A stretch of 64,000 bases of DNA from Mastigamoeba balamuthi (GCA_902651635.1 CACRSC010000079.1:30394-94393), one strand, 5' to 3'. Counted from the stretch's first letter, positions 33,254 to 46,060 are shown. Made by a program: numbers and translations. The notes: generated from the letters alone by a model not told the origin.

Positions 33254-36200
33254 TCACTCGTCCGTCCCGAACTGGGAGGCCAGCTGCTCATCAGTCACGA
33301 AGTGCGCGCCCCCGGCGCAGCGCCACCCGCCGCCGACGCGGTACCAGTCGAAGCCCATGGGGCACTTGGCGATGCGCTGCAGCCTCTCGCGGACCAGATT
33401 CTGTTTGCGCTGCTCCTCCAGCAGCTTGCCGCGCTCGTGCTCGGCCCTGAGCCTCTCGGTCCTCTCGCGGCGGTCCCTCTTGGCCCTCTCCAGCTCGGCC
33501 CACTGCTCGTCGGTCACTCCAGAGTCGCGGGGCGCCTCGCCCTCGTCGTCCGTCTCCTTGTCGACGTCCGGCTCCGAGTCGCTCGTCTCGCTGCCCTTGC
33601 TGTGGGCCTCCTCGCTCTGCTGCGACCGCTGCTGGTTCCCTGATCCACAAGGGGCGTCTTGCTCCTGCTCGCTGGACTGCTCCGCCTGTAGCTCGCCCTC
33701 GTCTTCGTCCTCCCTCAGTGGAACCGCGATGACCTGGATCCTCGGCGTCGCCCGCTGCCTCTGGACCTCGAGCAAGGCCGCAGAGACGTCGGAGAGCAGG
33801 ACACACCTCTGCCCCTCCTCGGGAGCTCCGTGAACGCGCTTGGCCCGCTCCTCGATGACGGAGTCCCACACGCGGATCGTGTCGCGCGCGTTGCCCCAGC
33901 CCGCCATCGCCCGCAGGCGCCCAAAGCCCTCTAGCAGCGCCGCAACCGCGTCCTCGCCCAGCGCGTACGACTCGCTGGCCGCGCGCCCGCGCAGGAACTC
34001 GACGCAGTGCCGCGGCTCCCAGTCGCTGAACTCGACAAAGTTCCTGAACCTGCTGCGCAGCCCCGGGTTGCGGTCGAGCATCGCATTCATCTGCTCGCGG
34101 TACCCGGCAACGACGACGACGGCCGAGCGGTGCTCTTGCGACGTCATGCCCTCGACCAGCGCCGTCATCGCCTCCTGCCCGAAATGTCCGCGGCCGAGCT
34201 CGTAGGCCTCGTCGATGAACAGCACGCCGCCCCGTGCCCTGTCTAGCGCGTCGCCGACCCTCTTCTTCGTGTGGCCCACGAACTCGCCCGTCAGGCTCAG
34301 CGCCGACGTCTCCTCGACGCGGTCCGTCGCCAGCAGCTCGAGGCCGTGCAGCATGCGGGCCAGCGCTCGGGCGACGGTGGTCTTGCCGGTGCCCGGGTTG
34401 CCGAGGAAGACGAAGTTGCCGACCTCGGGCGCGTCCTCGCCCTCGCGCTTGGCCACCTCGAGGCGCGCCTGCAGCCCGCGCAGCTGTTCGACGATGTTCT
34501 GCACGTTGTAGAGCGACCGGAGAGGCGCGTACGGGTCGCTCTCGCTCTCGGGCGCTCCGCCGGCGCTGCAGGCCTCGTCGACGTCCTCGACGGTCAGCTC
34601 GAGCTGCTCAGAGCTGCTGGCGGACCGCTGGGCGGCCCTGGCACCCGCGGCTCGGATCAGTGTCTCGACGGCGCCGGCGTTGCCGAAGTTGGGCAGCACG
34701 CGCTGGTGTGCGAGGTGCTCGATGGCGCGCTCGGCGACGCGGTACGACTCCAGGAGGATGCCCTTGCGCTCGCACTCGGCCGCGAAGATCTGCAGCAGCT
34801 CCTCGTCGGTGTAGTCGTCGAAGCGGAACGCGTACTCCAGCGGGAACCTCCGCGCGAGCCCCGGGTTGGACGTTCGCAGCATCTCGGCCATCTGCGGCTC
34901 GTAGCCCAGCAGCAGCACGGCGATGTCGTCCCAGGGGCCGCCCTGGACCTTCTCGACGATCGTGTCGAGGACCTGCCTGCCGTAGGTGCTCCCGCTGTCG
35001 GCGAGGTTGTAGGCCTCGTCGATGACGAGCACCTTGCCCTGCGCGAGCCGCAGGATATCCGTGGTCCTGTTCTGCGACTGCCCGATGAACTGGCCCACAA
35101 AGTCCGAGGCCGTCTTGGCCACGACGTCTCCGACAGAGAGCACGCCGAGCGCCTTGAGCAGCCGCCCGTAGAGCCGCGCGCACGTCGTCTTGCCGGTGCC
35201 AGGGTTGCCGAGGAACAGGCGGTTCAGGAAGATGGGCAGCGGCTGGCGGCCCTGGCGCTCGAGCTCCCAGTTCCGCCTTGCCAGCTCGACGACCTCCCTC
35301 GCGGCCCGCTTCACGCTAGCCCACCCCGTCATCCCGTCGAACTCGCGCAGGACCTCAGCGACCCTCGGGCTCGTCTCTGACGGGCACTCGCCGATGATGT
35401 CCTCGGTGCAGAGGTGCATGCGGTCGCCAGACCAGCCGGGTCGCGACATGGCGCTCTGTATGGCCGCCTCGAACGCGCAGCGCACAGAGCGCGCGTTGGC
35501 GAAGCCCTTGCGGTTGGCGCCGCGCGAGAGGCGCCGGATGATGATGTCCGAGGCCGCTGCGTCGGCGGTCCAGAGCCTGTCGGCTGCCATGCCGTCCCAG
35601 ATCTCGCGGAGCTCTGCAGGGCTGTAGTCGTCGAACACGACCTCCTGGAAGCGGCTCTTCATGCCCTCGTTGTAGGCGTAGAGCTTCGAGGCCACGTCGT
35701 CCTGGTAGCCCGCGAGGATGACGGAGATGTGCTCGCGGTGGTCCTCTGCCAGAGTCAGGATCTCCGCGACGATCGGTCTGCCACTGCCGTCGCTCCGCGG
35801 GTCGAGCTCGTAGGCCTCGTCGACGAAGAGGACGCCGTCCTGGGCCCGTGCGACGAGGTCGCGGAACATGTTGACGCCGTCGTCCTTGACCTTCTGCGCC
35901 TTGCACTCGACGAACGCGTTGCACCTGCGCATCCCCGAGTCGTGCAGGATCCCGGCCACCAGGCGCGCGACGGTGGTCTTGCCGGTGCCCGGGTTGCCCA
36001 CGAAGGCGAAGTTGAGCGAGAGCGAGCCCTGGTTCTTGGCCTGCGCCTCGCGCGTCATCTTCTTGAAGGCCACGGCGCTCTTGAACAGCCCCAGGGCGAA
36101 GCGCTTGACGCGCAGCAGACCCGTCAGCCTCAGCAGCTTCTCCATCGACTCGGAGCTGCAGCCCTCACGCTCCTTGAGCTCCTTCCAGTCGCCTTCGACA

Positions 36201-39200
36201 GGCCCATCGTCGGAGCCCACTCCGTGAGCCCTGGTACGATCGGGCGCGGCCCTGCTGAGCGCCTGCTGCTCCTTGGAGGTCAGCCAGACGGCAGCGTCCG
36301 GATACGATGCCGCGAACTCCGCGATGCAGGCGCTGGCCCTGAGGTTGTCCACTCCCCCAGCGCGCGCGACAGCCAGCAGCAGCAGTGGGTGCGCGCCGAC
36401 TGGCTTGCGGCTACTCGCGGCCGTCGCGTACTGGAGCAGCTCAGCTCTGGCCTCCTTCGCCTGCTTGTGGTGCGCAAACTCAAGGCAGAGCAGCAGGCGG
36501 AGGAAGTCGTGGCCTGTGCTGCCCCTCTTGGCCCGGTGCAGCAGCCCCTTGGTGAGCGTGACGCCCGCGAACGGCGACTTTGGTGGGGCGGTGACGATGC
36601 CCACGGCGTCGCGCGAGAACGAGAGCTTCGACCACAGCTCCGTCTCCTGCCCGGGGGTCCCAAACGTGTTCCCAGTCGGAGGCAGCGATCCGTTCCATGA
36701 GGCCAGCAGCGGTATGCCTTCGGCTACTGTTCCCTCGAGGCACTGCGGAGGCGGTTTAGCGATACACTGCGGAAGCTGGCTCCTCTCCTGCCCACTGCTC
36801 TCCTTCTTGTTGAACGAAATGCGCTCTTCCTTCAGCAGATCCGCATCGAAGGCCTCGGGCAGTAGTGGGAAAATACACTCGAGGTCCGCCTTCGAGAGTT
36901 GTGCTATATGGGTCGGGCGGAAGCAGAAGGGGTGCAGGAACAGGAGCGAGCCGCCCTTGTCGCTGAACAGCAGGTCGTAGCCGCTGTTGCGCTGCTGCGA
37001 CGCCCACTGCTGGCGGCCCTTGCCCGGCGGGAGGCAAGCATCGGAGAGGGCACGGCAGCACACACCGTAGCCGGCCACGACGGACACGTGGGCAGTGCGG
37101 CGGCCGAAGCGGCTCAGGAGCTGTTCCAGGTTCCTGCGGGTCCAAGCAAACGCCGACACGCTGAGTATGCCCGTGTTGGTCACTGGCCTCGAGCACGATG
37201 CGGTGCTCCTGGGGACGCAGAAGCAGGGGACGATGGTCTGGCCGGCGAGGGGCCTCTCCCACTCCGGAAGCGAGTCTGCCCACTCGGCGTACTGTTGCAG
37301 AAGGCTCAGCAGCCGATCGGCAAAGTCCGCTTCGAGAGCCAGAGGCGTGAAGAAGCGCGAGACCTGTCTGAGCGCCGGTGGGAGCTGAGCGTCCTCCGGC
37401 GACTCCGGCGCACCTGCTTCATCCCTGAGGCGGTCGATCTCGGACTCGATTGCTTCCTTGGAGCACGAGGGGCAAGCGGACGGGAAGCCCATCTCGCAGA
37501 AGCGGGCGCTCAGCCTATGGCCCTTGGGGCAGACCCACTGCGTCTCGGTGCTGCATGACACAATGCCGGTGTCCGAGCACAGCGCTTGGGCGTAACAACC
37601 GCACTTGTCGAAGTTCCAGCACTTGCGCTCCTCGGGCTCGTTGCAGACGAGGAAGGGTTGCACCTTGTGGCGCTCGTACTGAGAGCAGGGCACCTGAAGC
37701 ACGTGGCCGCATTCAAGGTGCGCGTCCACAGTCTCCTGGCACGGCTTGACGACGAGCTCCCACGACGACAGCGCCTCGATCGCCTTGGAGCAGCACATCT
37801 GAATCCTGTGGCCGCAGGAGCGCTGAACCGTGACTTGGGCCGTGCACTTGGGGATGCCAGTGGTGTTGGGTATCTCCATGCCCTGGCACAGAACATGCTG
37901 TTCCACAAACTGCTTGTACGGCGGCGACGCCATGAAGGTGTCTGACCAGCACTTCAGCCCGCTGTGCTCCTTTGACCAGGAGCACAGGACCTGCATCGCG
38001 TGGCCGCAGACCGGGTGCGCAACTGTTGTCGGTCCCTGGCAGGGAGCGAGCGTGGCCCTCTGGCAGTCCCCGCAGAGAGCCGTCTCCACGTGCCCGCAAG
38101 TCCGATGAAGCTCGACAGGGTGCGCGCACCTGCTCGCGGCTGTCCAGAGAGGACTGGCGGGGTGCGCGAAGGTGGAGTCCAGCTTGTCCTCCCAGACAGC
38201 TTCCACTGGGGGTTGTGTGCGCCTCGTCTTGGCGGAGAGCTGCGCGTCTCGACAGGGCATGCTGTACTCGTGGCCGCAGCGGGGGTCCACCGCAGTAACC
38301 ATCTCGGTGCAGGTGGGGCTCTTCTGGGCGTACGTGAACGCCCGTTGGCAAGGCATCTGACTTGCGTGGCCGCACTTGAGCACAAACTCGGCGGTCTGGT
38401 CACAGATGTAGTCGGTGGGCCCGTACTCAGTCCCCTCAAGGACGACACCTGGCTTCTCGCACGACCTGCCCTGCCACTGGGCGAGAGCCATGGCATCTGG
38501 GCACGGGACAGTGGCAACGTGGCCGCACCGTGGGAGCGACACCTGGAGCGTCTTCTTGCATACAAACATGTCTGGGGTCTGATCGTACAGTTGCTTGAGG
38601 AAGCACTGCACCGTCACCGCGTGGCCGCAGGGCGGAATGTACTCGACCGACTCGCGGCACTTCGGAATGAGTTCGGGCATATTCTTGTAGTTATCGTACT
38701 CGAAGCACGCGCAGTTGAACAGGTGCTTGCACTCGGCCCTCACGAGGGGCTGGTGCGCCGGCTGGGTGCAATTCGGCCACTCCTTCCGCCCAGATATGTA
38801 CGCCTGGGCTAGGTAGCACGCAATCCTCTCCTCGTGCAGGCAGGGCTTCATAACCAGCTCAAGCTCCGCACATCTGTAGTGGTCAAGGGCATAGGCGATG
38901 CTTGGGGACCAGGGCACCGCGGACATGACCTGATGGCACAGCAGCTTCTTTGCTGCGTGCTGTTTGCACCGGTTCTCTACGGGTTCGAGACACTGCGGTC
39001 TGTGATCCTCTCCCGTCGCGAGGCCCCAGTGGCAGGGCAGACCGCACTTGTGCCCACACTGGAGGAGGTGGTCGCACGGGACGGTACAGAAGCCGAGCTT
39101 GAAGTCCTCCGGCCTAGTTGCGAGGGTGGTAGAAGACCGGTGCATCGGACAGCACAGAGGCAGCGCCGTACCCATCTGCACCCCACAGTATGGCAGTGGC

Positions 39201-42200
39201 TTTGAATCACGTCCACTCTTGTCTCCGCTCGGTGTATCCTCTTTCTCTTTTGTCGGGCTCATCTGATTCCTCCCTTTCTTCGCACTCTGACGAGTCTGAC
39301 TCTCGGTCTTCGATGCCCTGGGCATCGTCCTTGGCGTGTTTGGAGAGAATCTCGAAGGTCTTTTTCCAGTGCTCGACCTGGTTGTGCTCGAAGTAGCCCT
39401 TGTTTCCCACCACGAACATGGCCACTCTGGCGCGACTGAGCGCCACGATCATGCGGTTGCGCTGCGTGACGAACTGCGAGCGCGTCTTCTCATCCGTAAC
39501 CAGCGAGACGACCACCACGTCAGCCTCGTCTCCCTGGAAGCGGTCGACCGTCGACAGCTGGCACGAGCGCGACGGGTCACGGAAAATTCGAACCCTAGCA
39601 TCCTCGAGCTTCCTCTGCAGCAGCTTCATCTGCCCCTTGTACGGCGTGATCACCGCGATGGAGCTGGGATTCACGCCGCATGAGACCATGTACTTGCATA
39701 GCGCGCTGACGAGCTCAGCCTCGGTCGGGTTCTGCTTCGACACGCCCACGGAGGAGCCCTGCTCCTTGCCACTGTGCTCGAGGAAGAAGAGATGAGGCTG
39801 GATCCCGGGCACATCGCGGTGAGCGTGGATGTCGCTGACCGTCAGCTCCAGCGTCCTGCGGATCGCCTTCGGGTGGTCGGTGATCTTGGTGATGCCGTCA
39901 TAGTACAGGCGCGTGAGGTCGCAGATGCTGGGGCGCATGCGGCGCTGTACTGAGAGGACGCTCATCGGGACCCGCCACTTGGGCGGGGCCGTCACGAGCC
40001 GCTCGAACATCGAGACAGTCATGTTGTTTATGCGCTCAAAGTCGAAGCGGTCCTGGATCGACGGCTGTAGCTGCAGGTGGTCGCCGATCATCTCGATCTT
40101 GACCGTCGACGGGCCGAGGCACGCAAATAGAAGGGGCTCGCTCACCTCGGATGCCTCCTCGACGACAATGGCGAATGGGTTGGTCGCGCGGATCGCCTCG
40201 AGCCTCCCGATGCAGCCGACGATTGTCCCGCCGATCACCTCGGCCCTCTGGTACATGCGCGACGTCGCGGCGACCTTGGCTTGGTTGTACTCAGCGCGAG
40301 CGTCGGCCCCGGCACGGGCCAGGAGGCGCCCGGCCCAGCGTAGCACCTCGAGCTCCTTGTCGACGAGACACTCGATTTGCTCCCAGCGCTGCTCGAGGGT
40401 CATCTCCCATGTCCACTTGGAGGGAGAGATAAGCGCAACGCTCTTGCTACTGCTATCCGCTGGCATCCGGGCGGTCTCGTCGTAGTCCTCGTCACTGGGC
40501 TCGGGAATGGTGACGTCGTCCTCGTCCTTGTCCATTTCGTACACTTCTCTGATATGCTGGACGTACTCGGACTCCTCCTCTCGCTCGTCCGGGTTGTCAT
40601 TCTTCTCTTGGTCCACCGCAGCCTCCGCCTCCTCCCCCTCGCCCTCTTCTTCATCAGGTTCAGACATTTCCGGAGCCGACGGTGCCTCTTGGACCTGAGG
40701 GGCTGGCGTGTTCGAAGGCTGTAGCGGGGAAGGGTCCTCCTGGGGGATGGCCTGCTCCGCAGTTGTCTCCTGGGCAGGAAGGGGGCCGACTTGTTGCACT
40801 TCGGAAGTCTCTGGCACAGGCGACTGGGAGGCCTTTGTCACCGATGGCCGGATGACGGAGAGCTTGACATCGGGCGTCGTGGAGACCGCCTCCTCAGCTG
40901 CGACCGGCGGTGACTGGGTAGTGGAAGCTGCGTGCTTGGGGGCCTGAGACCTGTGGTCCTTGCAGTACGGGATAGCTGTTGAGATGGCTCTGCTCTTGCA
41001 CGGCTTGTTCTTCTTTGTCCTGCCCCTGCAGACGAGCTTGAGGCAGTGGTCTTTGCAGCAGTGCGTTGCCGGGTCTGCAAACTCATTACACGGAGCACCC
41101 CTGACCAGCGCTACGCAGAGAGGGTGGTTCTCGCAGACGTTGCGCGGAGGCTCGTCCTGGGCGGGCAGAGCCTTCTCGTCCGGGTTCCTCTGCAGGCACG
41201 CGAAGCAGCAGTGGTCACTGCAGTAGAGCTGCGGGTCGGGAAGGCGCTGATTGGCGCATTCGTCCATTTGGCACGCGTGGTTCTCGCAGAACGTCGCGCC
41301 TGGGCTCTTGGCGGTGTTGCAGCCCGGGGCCAGGCAGCTGTGCTCTCTGCAGAATGCGGAGCCCTCCTGAGCGATCATCGAGCACTGCCCCTCGTCCTCG
41401 TCGGCGTAGGAACACCGAGGACGCGGCACAAATCCCACGATCCACTTGCTGAGGACATCCATAGCCTCGGTGCAGGAGTCGTAGTGCTGAATCCCGGCGC
41501 GCAGTGTATCCACGGACGAGATCGGCGCATACACGAGACCACTCCCATTCTCGTACTGCTTGAGGATCGGCTCAATTTGCTCCAGTGTGGCCGTGGCAGG
41601 GAGCTCCAGGTCGGCCACGGCAGACCCAATTCCACTAACAGCACCCGCCGTGGTCTGGAGCAGATTGCACGCGGTTTGGAGGCACACCAGCGTCTTGCTG
41701 ATCTCAATGGCCAACGCGTTGACCTTCGCGCGGCCCTCGCGCGTCTCCGTGTCGGAGGGGCCTACCTTGGTCAAGACGATCCTGCTGCGGGACCTCTCTG
41801 CGGTCTTGCATTGATCGTGGAGGCGGGCGATTGTCTCGAGCTTCCCCTTGGCGTCCCGGACGCCCTGGTCGTTCGAGCGCAGTGAGCGCTCTCCGAAGTC
41901 TCTGAGTTCCTCTCTCTGCGACTGCGACCCGATGCGGATCAGACCGAGTCTGGACGAACACGAGTTCAGGAGGTCCACAAGGAACTCGTCGATGGCGTGG
42001 TTCTTGTACGATAGGACCAGCAGCGGCGGGGCGCCTACATCCGGGCGCACCGCGACCCACTCCCTCCGCAGGATCAGCATGGCCTTTGCGAGCACCACTC
42101 CGAGGTACGACTTGCCTGTGCCTGGTGGTCCCTGCGTGCAGTGGACCGGGTGCGTGAGGGCTGCCAGGAAGCTCTCGAACTGCCCGGGGTCCATCGTGGC

Positions 42201-44543
42201 CCGGCCGACCAGGGAGGTGAGCTGGACTCGCAGACGAGTATACGCCTTGGCGCGGCACTGCACAATGGGCTCCAGTGTGCTGGCGCGCAGCATCTGGTCG
42301 ATGCGGTGCTCGATCTCGCTGCTCGGTGGGCACGCCGTGAGAGCCGAGTCGACTCCGCTCTGCTCGGCCCCTTCCGGCTCCGCCCTTGGAGGGCTAATCG
42401 TCGAGGCCGGGGCAGAGAGATGGTGCTTGCGGGACATGTTCAGCAGCCCGAGGTTGTTGAACGGCAGCGGCAGCCTCTTCTGTGCCTCGAGCGCAGCGAG
42501 CACGTTGACGTACTCGGGGACGAAGGTACGGAAGTCGATTACAGCGACCGAGTCTCCCGGCTGCAGGTCGGGCCCGTCCTTGGCCGCCGCGGGGCTCTGG
42601 TTGAGGGCAAGGGAGTACTGCAACAGCGCAGCGGTGAACATCTTCTCTGCCCGATAGGCCGTCTCCATGCGGTCCTGCTGCCTGTCGGTCAGGACGATCT
42701 CTCCCCAGACAACGTGGTCCGACAGGTTCAGGGCGGCGCCCCTGCTCGCGATCTTGACGACTCCTATCAGGTTTGACGTGGAGAGCCTCTTGCTCGAGTT
42801 CCAGTGCACTTCGATTGCCGGCGGCTTCCTGCGAGAAGCGGCGAAAGGCGTCAGAAAAAGCGCATGGCAAAGGGGTGTCGCCCGGACCTGCTAGCGAAGT
42901 CCTTGAAGGTGACACGCCCGTCCCAGTCGACCTTGCTTCCGACGGTGCAGTCGTAGATGTGGGTACAGGCGCGCGGCCCCGGTGGCCCGCGGAGCTCGCC
43001 CCTCGCCCGCTCGGCGCACGTCTCGCAGAGGCCGTAGTTGTGGTTCTTGCGGAAGCACGCGTAGGCGACCTCGTTGATGCAGCCGCGCGTGCGGCAGCGC
43101 AGCGGGGGCCCCTGCTGCTGCATCGCGTCGGCGACGGGCCACAGGACGTGCCCGCAGTCCACGGGCCTGTCCGGCGACCCCTCCCTGCTGTGGCATGCGG
43201 GGTTCAGGGCATTGCAGCCCTCGCTGAACGTGACGGCTGTCCAGAGCCTCCCGACCGTCTCGAAGTACTGCTCGGCCGAGTCGTAGACGCCGTCGGTGCG
43301 CCTGTCCGCGGGCACGTGCATGCGCGGCAGCAGGACCGGGCAGAACCTGCGGATGTCCGCGACCCACGCGACCGTCGCCTGCTTCCACTGCGCCAGCACG
43401 TCGACCTCGGCGTCAGCGCTGCTGCTGCCGCTGCGGGCGCCCTCGGAGCCCTCGCCGCCGCCGCTCTGCTGCTGCTCCTGTGCCGTCTTGATCGCCCAGG
43501 GCTTCTCCAGCTCGGTCATCAGCGCCATCAGCGACGCCGAGAGCTGCCGGTGGCCCGGGTCGCTGGGGCGCAGCGCCCGGAAGGCGTCGTCCATCACGCC
43601 GAGCAGCTCCTGGCGCACGACGCCGCGCTCCTCGCGCCAGACGAACCCCGCCAGGCGCTTGAGGGCGTTCTGCACGGTCCCCACGACGCGCTGCACGTCC
43701 TCGGCGGCCGTCGCGCCCGAGCCCACGACGCGCCTGAGGGCCGCGCAGCAGGCGGCGAGCGGCGGCGGGTCGAAGTCGGACTGCGCCGACTCGCTGAGGC
43801 GCGAGAGGGCGACGACGAGGCTGAAGACCGAGGGCTGGTCGAGCCTCTGCTGCTGCGACCACGCGCGGGCCCACAGCTCGCGGTGCCGGCGGACCACGTC
43901 GAAGAGCTCCTCGCCCGTCCGCGCTGCTGCGGCCCTGCCCACGAACGCGGCCACGTCGTCCGGCGCCGGTCCCGTCGCCAGCGGGCCTCCTCCGCTCCGC
44001 TCTGCGCCCCTGTAGTCTGTGCGCTGGTACTGCTGGCCGCCACTGCTGTTGCTACTGCTACTGCTACTGCTGCTGCTGCTGCCCCACGACCGATCGTGGC
44101 GGTTCAGGAACTGCCGTGCCCCTTCTGGTCCGGAGAAGGAGGTGCCGCGAGCGGCAGGGGCACGGTAGAACCTCGTAGCAGGGCTCTGCCTGTCATCGGG
44201 GCGCACACTAATCCTGGAGCCCTTGAACGACTGAACAGGGCTGGGCTGGTGAGTAGAGGTCCTGCCTGTGGTGTGGACGTAATGGTACGGACCACTCTGT
44301 TCAGGGTCCGGATGGCGCTCTCAGCCGAGGAGGCCTCCCGAAAGGTCTGGCGGGTGACAGAGATGTGAGCGGCGTGGGCGGTGTGGGTGGGAGGGGGGAG
44401 GGTACCACGAGGGCCCAGTGGTGCTCGCAGCGGTCCTGGAGAAAGAGGTCGTCGATAGCCCCGAAGGGCCCGAAGAGCTTGCGCAGGTCGTCAGGGGAGA
44501 CCTCGTCCGAGAGGGACCCCACCCAGACCTTGGTGACTGACAT
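33254..44543 (-). CDS. Giant RRM / ZNFX1-like SF1 helicase / NFX1 finger / triple AAA+ protein
   Basis: Exons are 44406-44543, 44293-44346, 42888-44245 and 33254-42828. With one surplus base allowed at the T4 run 39248-39251, total length closes at 3,707 residues. Order: an RRM split over three exons (KVWVGSLSD, WALVTFREA, FKGSRISV); a Ser run and Cys/His-rich region to ~515; and an SF1 helicase with GPPGTGKS (~750), VVEEASE (~1406), GDHLQLQP, VDRFQGDEADVVVVSL and VALSRARVAMFVVGN (~1645). A ~160-residue Cys/His insertion lies at ~983-1143. About ten NFX1-type fingers with recurrent CGH follow at ~1740-2260. Last come three CbbX/CfxQ-type AAA+ domains with NPGTGKTT near 2792, 3056 and 3325, each with VDEAY or IDEAY. 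Animal ZNFX1, an RNA-binding antiviral and small-RNA factor, has the helicase and fingers; the RRM and AAA+ ends are additional. A tiny intron or two separate genes are less likely readings of the frame change. Confidence 0.85.
44055..44084 (-). repeat. Trinucleotide tract coding for a Ser run
   Basis: CTG/CTA triplets on the plus strand read as AGC/AGT serine codons in exon 3 of the giant helicase gene, giving about ten serines between the RRM and the helical region. Confidence 0.7.
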
Positions 44544-44895
44544 CGCCGCGGGTGCCCACGTGTGGTACTGCCCTTGCTTCTCTCGCTCTCTCGCCACCCA
44601 CGACAATAAAGTAGTGAATGGGGCGGGGGCGGGTTGGTTTCTGCCTGCCTGACAAAACCCGGTGGACTTTGCGATACGCAACACGGGAAAAACCGGAAAC
44701 GACAATTCAAAAATTTGTTGCCTGATGCAAAGGGAAGGGTGTGGGACTGGCCGGAAGCTCGAGCGGGAGAGCGCGTAGTGGCGGGATGGAGAATCTGGTC
44801 ATCAGGGGAAAATCCTCAAACGCGAAGAATCCGAGAAGAACGGAGCGGCAACGTTGAGAAAACCGTGTAACGAAAAGGAACGAACGCAGCAGCTG
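44544..44895. other. Upstream region of the giant helicase gene
   Basis: It contains the promoter of the giant minus-strand gene and the 3' flank of the MFS gene. An ACAATAAAG string at about 44604-44612 is on the plus strand and so cannot serve either minus-strand gene as a poly(A) signal. No gene is seen. Confidence 0.4.
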
Positions 44896-45798
44896 TCAGT
44901 CATCGCCCACGAGGCTCTCGATGTCGCCGCGCACGGCCGAACGCGAGTGGGCCGGGGAGCAGAGGCCGGGGTCGTCCGAGCGCTGCTGCCTGGTGTCTGC
45001 CGTCCAGAACACGCAGAGCGACACGCAGACGAGCACGGCGGCCCCTGCGAACAGGCGGACGTGCCCTGCGGCCTGGTAGACCGCGCCGCCGACGAGGGCC
45101 GCCGCGCCGCCGCCCAGCCCGTAGTAGCACGCCGCCACGACGGCCTGCATCGTCGCGGACATCTCCACGGGGGCCACCGACGCCGCGTGCGAGACCGTCG
45201 CGGCCCACATGAGCGCGAACGTGGCGCCGTGCAGCAGCGAGGGCGCGACCTCGAGGGCCGCGCTGGGCGCCAGCGCGTGGCCGAGCATCCGCAGGGCCAT
45301 CGCGGCGTGCGCGAGGGCGATGACGCCGCGCGGGCCGCCGAGCCTGCGGGTGATCTCGCGGGACCAGTAGAAGCACGGGCCCTCGGTGGCGATGCTCAGC
45401 GCGACGCCCGCGCCCACGAGGCGGCCCGAGGCGGCGCCGAAGGCGTTCTCGAGGGCGAGCGGGACGAAGGTGGCCGCGAGCGACGTGCAGAGGCCCATGG
45501 CGAAGACGACGAAGAGGAAGCGCAGCACGCCGCGGCGGCGCACGAGCGCCAGGACAGAGTCGAGCAGGCGCACGGCGTCGGGGCCGGAGCGCAGGCGGCC
45601 GCCGCGGCGGTCGTACGAGACGAGCGACGCGAGGCCGCCGGCGGCGACGACCAGCACGGCGAAGGCGCCCCAGGCGACCGAGTCGAGCGACGAGTCGCCG
45701 GCCTCGAGCACGACGCCCACCGCCAGCCCCGCGACGCAGTACCCGATGCCCCCGAACAGCCGCAGCCTCCCATACGCCTCGCTGTCCCCTTCCAGCGC
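44896..45798 (-). CDS. MFS carrier of the MFS_1-like group, C-terminal two thirds only
   Basis: The final exon begins at 45798, after an acceptor GTGCGCAG preceded by a pyrimidine-rich tract, and codes for 300 residues ending EDSLVGDD-like acidic sequence (IESLVGDD). It opens with EAYGRLRLFGGIGYC, the loop before helix 5 in nucleoside/oligosaccharide-symporter-like MFS proteins, followed by eight hydrophobic segments that fit helices 5-12. Helices 1-4 should be coded upstream on the minus strand, but only ~260 nt separate this exon from the next gene and they hold no such exon. Either the gene is truncated or the scaffold is misjoined near the ambiguous base at 45900. Reading through the acceptor gives a Met at 45864 but no extra helices. 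Confidence 0.7.
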   Translation of the reverse strand, partial: ALEGDSEAYGRLRLFGGIGYCVAGLAVGVVLEAGDSSLDSVAWGAFAVLVVAAGGLASLVSYDRRGGRLRSGPDAVRLLDSVLALVRRRGVLRFLFVVFAMGLCTSLAATFVPLALENAFGAASGRLVGAGVALSIATEGPCFYWSREITRRLGGPRGVIALAHAAMALRMLGHALAPSAALEVAPSLLHGATFALMWAATVSHAASVAPVEMSATMQAVVAACYYGLGGGAAALVGGAVYQAAGHVRLFAGAAVLVCVSLCVFWTADTRQQRSDDPGLCSPAHSRSAVRGDIESLVGDD

Positions 45799-46060
45799 CT
45801 GCGCACCCCTCCCAAAACAAGGCAGCGGCGAAAAAAGAAAAGAACGGTTACTAGGTGAGGTCACAGAAGAGGCCCGGTGACGTCGCGGAACGAGGAGGGN
45901 GTGTTGGAGAAATCCCAGGGTGCACCGGAAGAATCTGATCTTTGCATCACCAGCGCGGAAAACTTGTTTGCTGGGCGCCTACGTGGCTGCATCGCAGGCA
46001 CGTCACCTGTTCTGCAGCGAGGCCCCGCCAGACCTCAAACTCATTCAGGGAACCAGGGGT
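45799..46060. other. Suspicious short junction with one ambiguous base
   Basis: A single N lies at 45900. Sequence left of it belongs to the interrupted MFS gene, and sequence right of it is the leader of the gene at 46061. The abrupt loss of the MFS 5' exons makes this a candidate misassembly point or a real deletion breakpoint. Confidence 0.5.
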
